DNA of 20,158 nucleotides from Reticulomyxa filosa. Lineage: Eukaryota; Foraminifera; Reticulomyxidae. The stretch is taken from positions 1-20,158 of the forward strand of contig ASPP01004634.1 of assembly GCA_000512085.1 (NCBI GenBank). Direction: 5' to 3'. Positions 17,953 through 20,158 of the stretch are shown here, piece by piece. The position numbers were made by a program, and so were the translations under genes. Position 1 is the first letter of the stretch, and each line of letters opens with the position of its first letter. The notes under the pieces are model-generated. The model had not been told where the DNA came from, did not search any database, and worked only from the letters and a program-made list of their open reading frames with translations.

Positions 17953-19231
17953 CTAAAAATTGGGTAATGGTTGGATGTTCCAAGATCGGTGACGAAGGGG
18001 TGTGGATCGGAACCAAGACCGACACAATCGATCAATTCTTAGCCGATCGTGTAAATCCAAATGATTTTTCCAATCTCCAATCTCCCCTTTACGAAAAAGA
18101 TATTTCCATTGATCGAAGTCTTCTTGCAACGCAGAAGACTTCATGGCCTCCAATTGGCATGCACGTTCAATTTCCTCCAAGTCTTTGGAGTCTAAGATTT
18201 CCAAAACGCCTAAAAAAGTGGCAATCCGAATGATTTGCTGTTTCAAATTATGTTGAAGGTCTTCATAATATATCCACAATACATTATCCATTGCAAATTG
18301 TTTCGAATACATGCCCTGTTTACAAGATTTGGATCGGATAGAGATCCGAGAATCACTAGTCATGATCTCTCCACCGTCATTATCATTACCTTTATCATTA
18401 CTGCCATCATCATTACCATCCATCATCTCAGTCTTCCCCGCAGTCATCGTCATATTTGTGTTCGATGGAGATGAGAATGCACAGTTGTATTGTTCATAAT
18501 AACCACGATACCATCGGAAGTAATTTCCCCAAGGAACATTTCCTTCTGCAAACCACTCCACATATTGGTGCAAGGAGGACTTCAAGTGAATAGGAGTCTT
18601 TGACCAAAAGTAATATCCACTGACCAATGTGTCTTTTGGCTCGCGGATTGCAATTATCAGCTTGCTTTCTCTGTGAATTTTGTGGCATGGAAATAAATAC
18701 CAAGGACTATGGGTTTTTATCAAACGTAATGTGTTCTTTGTCGCTTGTAAAAAACTTGTCCCATTTTTCTGGATTTTCCGAAGACAAACGTCGTGTGCTC
18801 CATTCATATCGATCCAATAATGGATCTTTTTTTTTTTTTTTTTTTTGGTAAAAAAAAAAAAAGGTTATTTTTATTGTGCAAAACAAATAAAGTAATATTA
18901 AGTTCCCATTACCTTCGTAAAAGGAATTTGGAACTGCTTGGTTCTTTTCAACAAAGTGCATAATTTGCACACAAATTTTAATGCACCAGGTTGTTCCACA
19001 TTTTGGATAACTTGCAATAAATACATCATTGGCCGCACTGTTATAACTTTGTCGTAAATAGTCAAACACTTGCTTTTTGAAAAATGGCAAAAACATAACA
19101 TTGTCGATTATCGCTACGTGCATTGAATGCTTCCCATCTGCTGAAGTTACAACGCGATCCTCACTTTCTGCTGTCTCTTCTTTTATTTCATCATTCGATT
19201 TTGTTACAATTGTAGAGGTTCCACGTTGCAT
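17953..19231 (-). CDS. Cytosolic-type sulfotransferase (PAPS-dependent), two exons, with a one-base frameshift
   Basis: Exons are 19231-18913 and 18825-17953, about 396 residues once the reading frame is followed across one indel. The start is the ATG at 19231. The PAPS-binding loop YPKCGTTW (75-82) has Cys where SULTs usually have Ser. IKTHSPWYLFP supplies the conserved Lys and catalytic His (143-145). IREPKDTLVSGYYFW matches the 3'-phosphate-binding block, VLWIYYEDL the YED motif, and RKGEIGDWKN near 351-360 the signature RKGxxGDWKN. The enzyme would move sulfate from PAPS to a hydroxyl or amine acceptor in the cytosol; the acceptor cannot be told from sequence. An insert of about 60 residues rich in Asp, Asn, Gly and Met interrupts the domain before the YED motif. 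The frame changes by one base near 18749-18754, at a run of six A. This could be a sequencing error or real inactivation. Confidence 0.9.
18375..18426. repeat. ATC-rich imperfect repeat coding the Asp/Asn-rich insert of the sulfotransferase
   Basis: Imperfect ATC/ATT trinucleotides in the second exon encode the Asp/Asn/Gly-rich insertion. The repeat is in frame with the enzyme on both sides and is similar in kind to the repeat at 6918-6957. Confidence 0.65.
18827..18862. repeat. T20-GGT-A13 fold-back tract in the sulfotransferase intron
   Basis: Twenty T (18827-18846), a short spacer and thirteen A (18850-18862) lie inside the only intron (18826-18912). On the coding strand the A20 tract runs straight into the acceptor AG. 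Confidence 0.8.
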
Positions 19232-19759
19232 ACACAAATTTGGAGTTCAAGTAATTGTCCTCCAGAAGGTCAATTGTTATTTCAACCTTAAATCTTACGA
19301 ATTAGAAAGGAGCCTCGCATAAGTTCATTTATTGAACTTTAGTGTAAAGAGAAACTGAACTAGGATTTCTTTAGCGACTGTACCAAACACAGCCAATGAT
19401 TACAAGAATAAAATAATTTACTTGGAATTCTATTATTGACACCAGAACAAGCAAACTTCTTTCATCAGATAAAATACTTGTCAAGAAGCTAATCACATTG
19501 CTGTGAACAAAACTTGTTTGTTGTAATTGAAAGATTGAATATTTTGACACTTTTTAAAAACAAATTTCAAAAAGAACTATACAAAGAGTATATTTTGTTT
19601 GTTGTTTTTTTCCCTCAATTGCTCAACAACAAGCCAACAAATCAATGAAGGAAATGAATGAGAAAACAAATTCAAGATAAAGACACCTTCGTTCGTAATA
19701 TTGTCTTTATTTTATTTTGTAAGTATATTGTATGGAATAGTTGCTTGTTAAAACGAGTG
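19232..19759. other. Spacer upstream of the sulfotransferase gene
   Basis: This stretch holds the sulfotransferase promoter and the 3' flank of the gene at the right edge. A TTTATT at 19706-19711 (AATAAA on the minus strand) is a possible poly(A) signal for the latter. No coding segment was recognised. Confidence 0.5.
19706..19711 (-). terminator. AATAAA polyadenylation signal candidate of the right-edge gene
   Basis: AATAAA on the minus strand lies about 50 bases past the stop codon at 19762-19760, a plausible distance for a cleavage and polyadenylation signal. Confidence 0.4.
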
Positions 19760-20068
19760 TCAATATTGAGACTCATCAAAGGGTAAAAAGTCTAGAGGGG
19801 GTTGTTGATAGGTATTAAGCGGACTACTTCCTACGGCCGAGGATTCAGTACGAAGATCCCTGCTGTCGGTGTCATTAACAGTTAACGTGAGTATTTCAGG
19901 GGCATCATCTCCAGCGTAATGTCGATAACAAGAATAATGATAGACAACATTTAAATGTTGATCTAAAACAAAGAGAGTAGTATCATTGAAGGCTTTACCA
20001 CAAGGACATCGAGTATCGAAATCGATGATAGAATAATTGGATTTGATTTTGGTAAGTTGAAGAGTAGT
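19760..20068 (-). CDS. 3' terminal exon of an unrecognised gene continuing beyond the right edge
   Basis: On the minus strand a 3' splice site (AAAAAAAG) ends at 20069 and an open frame of 102 codons runs to a TGA at 19762-19760. The sequence looks like protein: mixed composition, with CPCGKAFNDTTLF followed by DQHLNVVYHYSCYRHYAGDD, then an acidic, Ser/Pro-rich C-terminus ending in DFLPFDESQY. The CPC pair and the later Cys and His residues could bind a metal, but the spacing matches no zinc-finger family that I can name. The exon begins in phase 0 if the acceptor is right. The 5' part lies outside the window, so function cannot be given. Confidence 0.6.
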   Translation of the reverse strand, partial: TTLQLTKIKSNYSIIDFDTRCPCGKAFNDTTLFVLDQHLNVVYHYSCYRHYAGDDAPEILTLTVNDTDSRDLRTESSAVGSSPLNTYQQPPLDFLPFDESQY

Positions 20069-20158
20069 CTTTTTTTATATTTTATTTTATTTTATTTAAA
20101 AAAAAAAAAAAGCAATAGAAATATATTATAAAAATATATACATATATACATATATACA
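20069..20158. repeat. A/T tracts and ATATAC microsatellite at the right edge
   Basis: Homopolymer tracts are followed by repeated ATATAC units (about 20131-20158) that run off the window. This is probably the intron upstream of the terminal exon at 19760-20068. Confidence 0.7.

Noticed and set aside
18827-18862. T20/A13 tract as a retroelement poly(A) tail or LTR end
   Set aside because: It sits wholly inside a phase-consistent 87-nt intron, with no target-site duplication or element sequence next to it.
1-20158. tRNA genes, rRNA, CRISPR arrays, insertion sequences, prophage
   Set aside because: No B-box-like GGTTCGAATCC sequence, no spaced direct repeats and no transposase or reverse-transcriptase motifs were found on either strand by reading.

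Overview
This window is nuclear DNA from an intron-rich, AT-rich eukaryote, almost certainly a protist. The evidence is many short spliceosomal introns (about 60-160 nt, GT...AG, with very loose donor sequences), long homopolymer and TA/CA microsatellite tracts inside introns, AT-rich spacers between genes, the standard genetic code, and genes on both strands without operon logic. The gene content and the habit of introns holding T-tracts followed by A-tracts remind me of a rhizarian such as the foraminiferan Reticulomyxa. That is an inference, not something the sequence proves. I saw no tRNA or rRNA gene, transposon or CRISPR array.

Layout from left to right: (1) a possible 3' terminal exon of a plus-strand gene entering from the left edge (about 69-320); (2) a five-exon minus-strand gene (381-2509) with a C-terminal RING-H2 finger; (3) an AT-rich spacer (2510-3635); (4) a four-exon minus-strand TMEM184/Ost-alpha family seven-pass membrane protein with a long acidic tail (3636-5792); (5) an eight-exon minus-strand gene (6074-11588) for a roughly 1600-residue receptor-like protein with signal peptide, beta-helix-like ectodomain, Cys-rich stalk and multi-pass membrane domain; (6) a 202-bp divergent promoter region; (7) a seven-exon plus-strand gene (11791-13600) for a CSRNP-like Cys-rich nuclear protein with a SAP-like insert; (8) a spacer (13601-14533) with a perfect 9-bp inverted repeat; (9) a roughly ten-exon minus-strand gene (14534-17474) for a dual-specificity-phosphatase-fold protein whose catalytic Cys is Ser, with a long disordered tail; (10) a two-exon minus-strand PAPS-dependent sulfotransferase (17953-19231) with a one-base frameshift; (11) the 3' terminal exon of a further minus-strand gene (19760-20068), running off the right edge.

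The most interesting points are the pseudo-active site of the DUSP-like protein and the presence of SILK plus RVxF-type protein phosphatase 1 docking motifs in both convergent neighbours (the CSRNP-like protein and the DUSP-like protein). Others are the SAP-like insertion splitting the CSRNP Cys-rich region, a candidate 14-nt microexon, and A-tract 3' splice sites. All exon junctions were assigned by eye from reading-frame phase, family similarity and GT/AG. Those I consider uncertain are marked.
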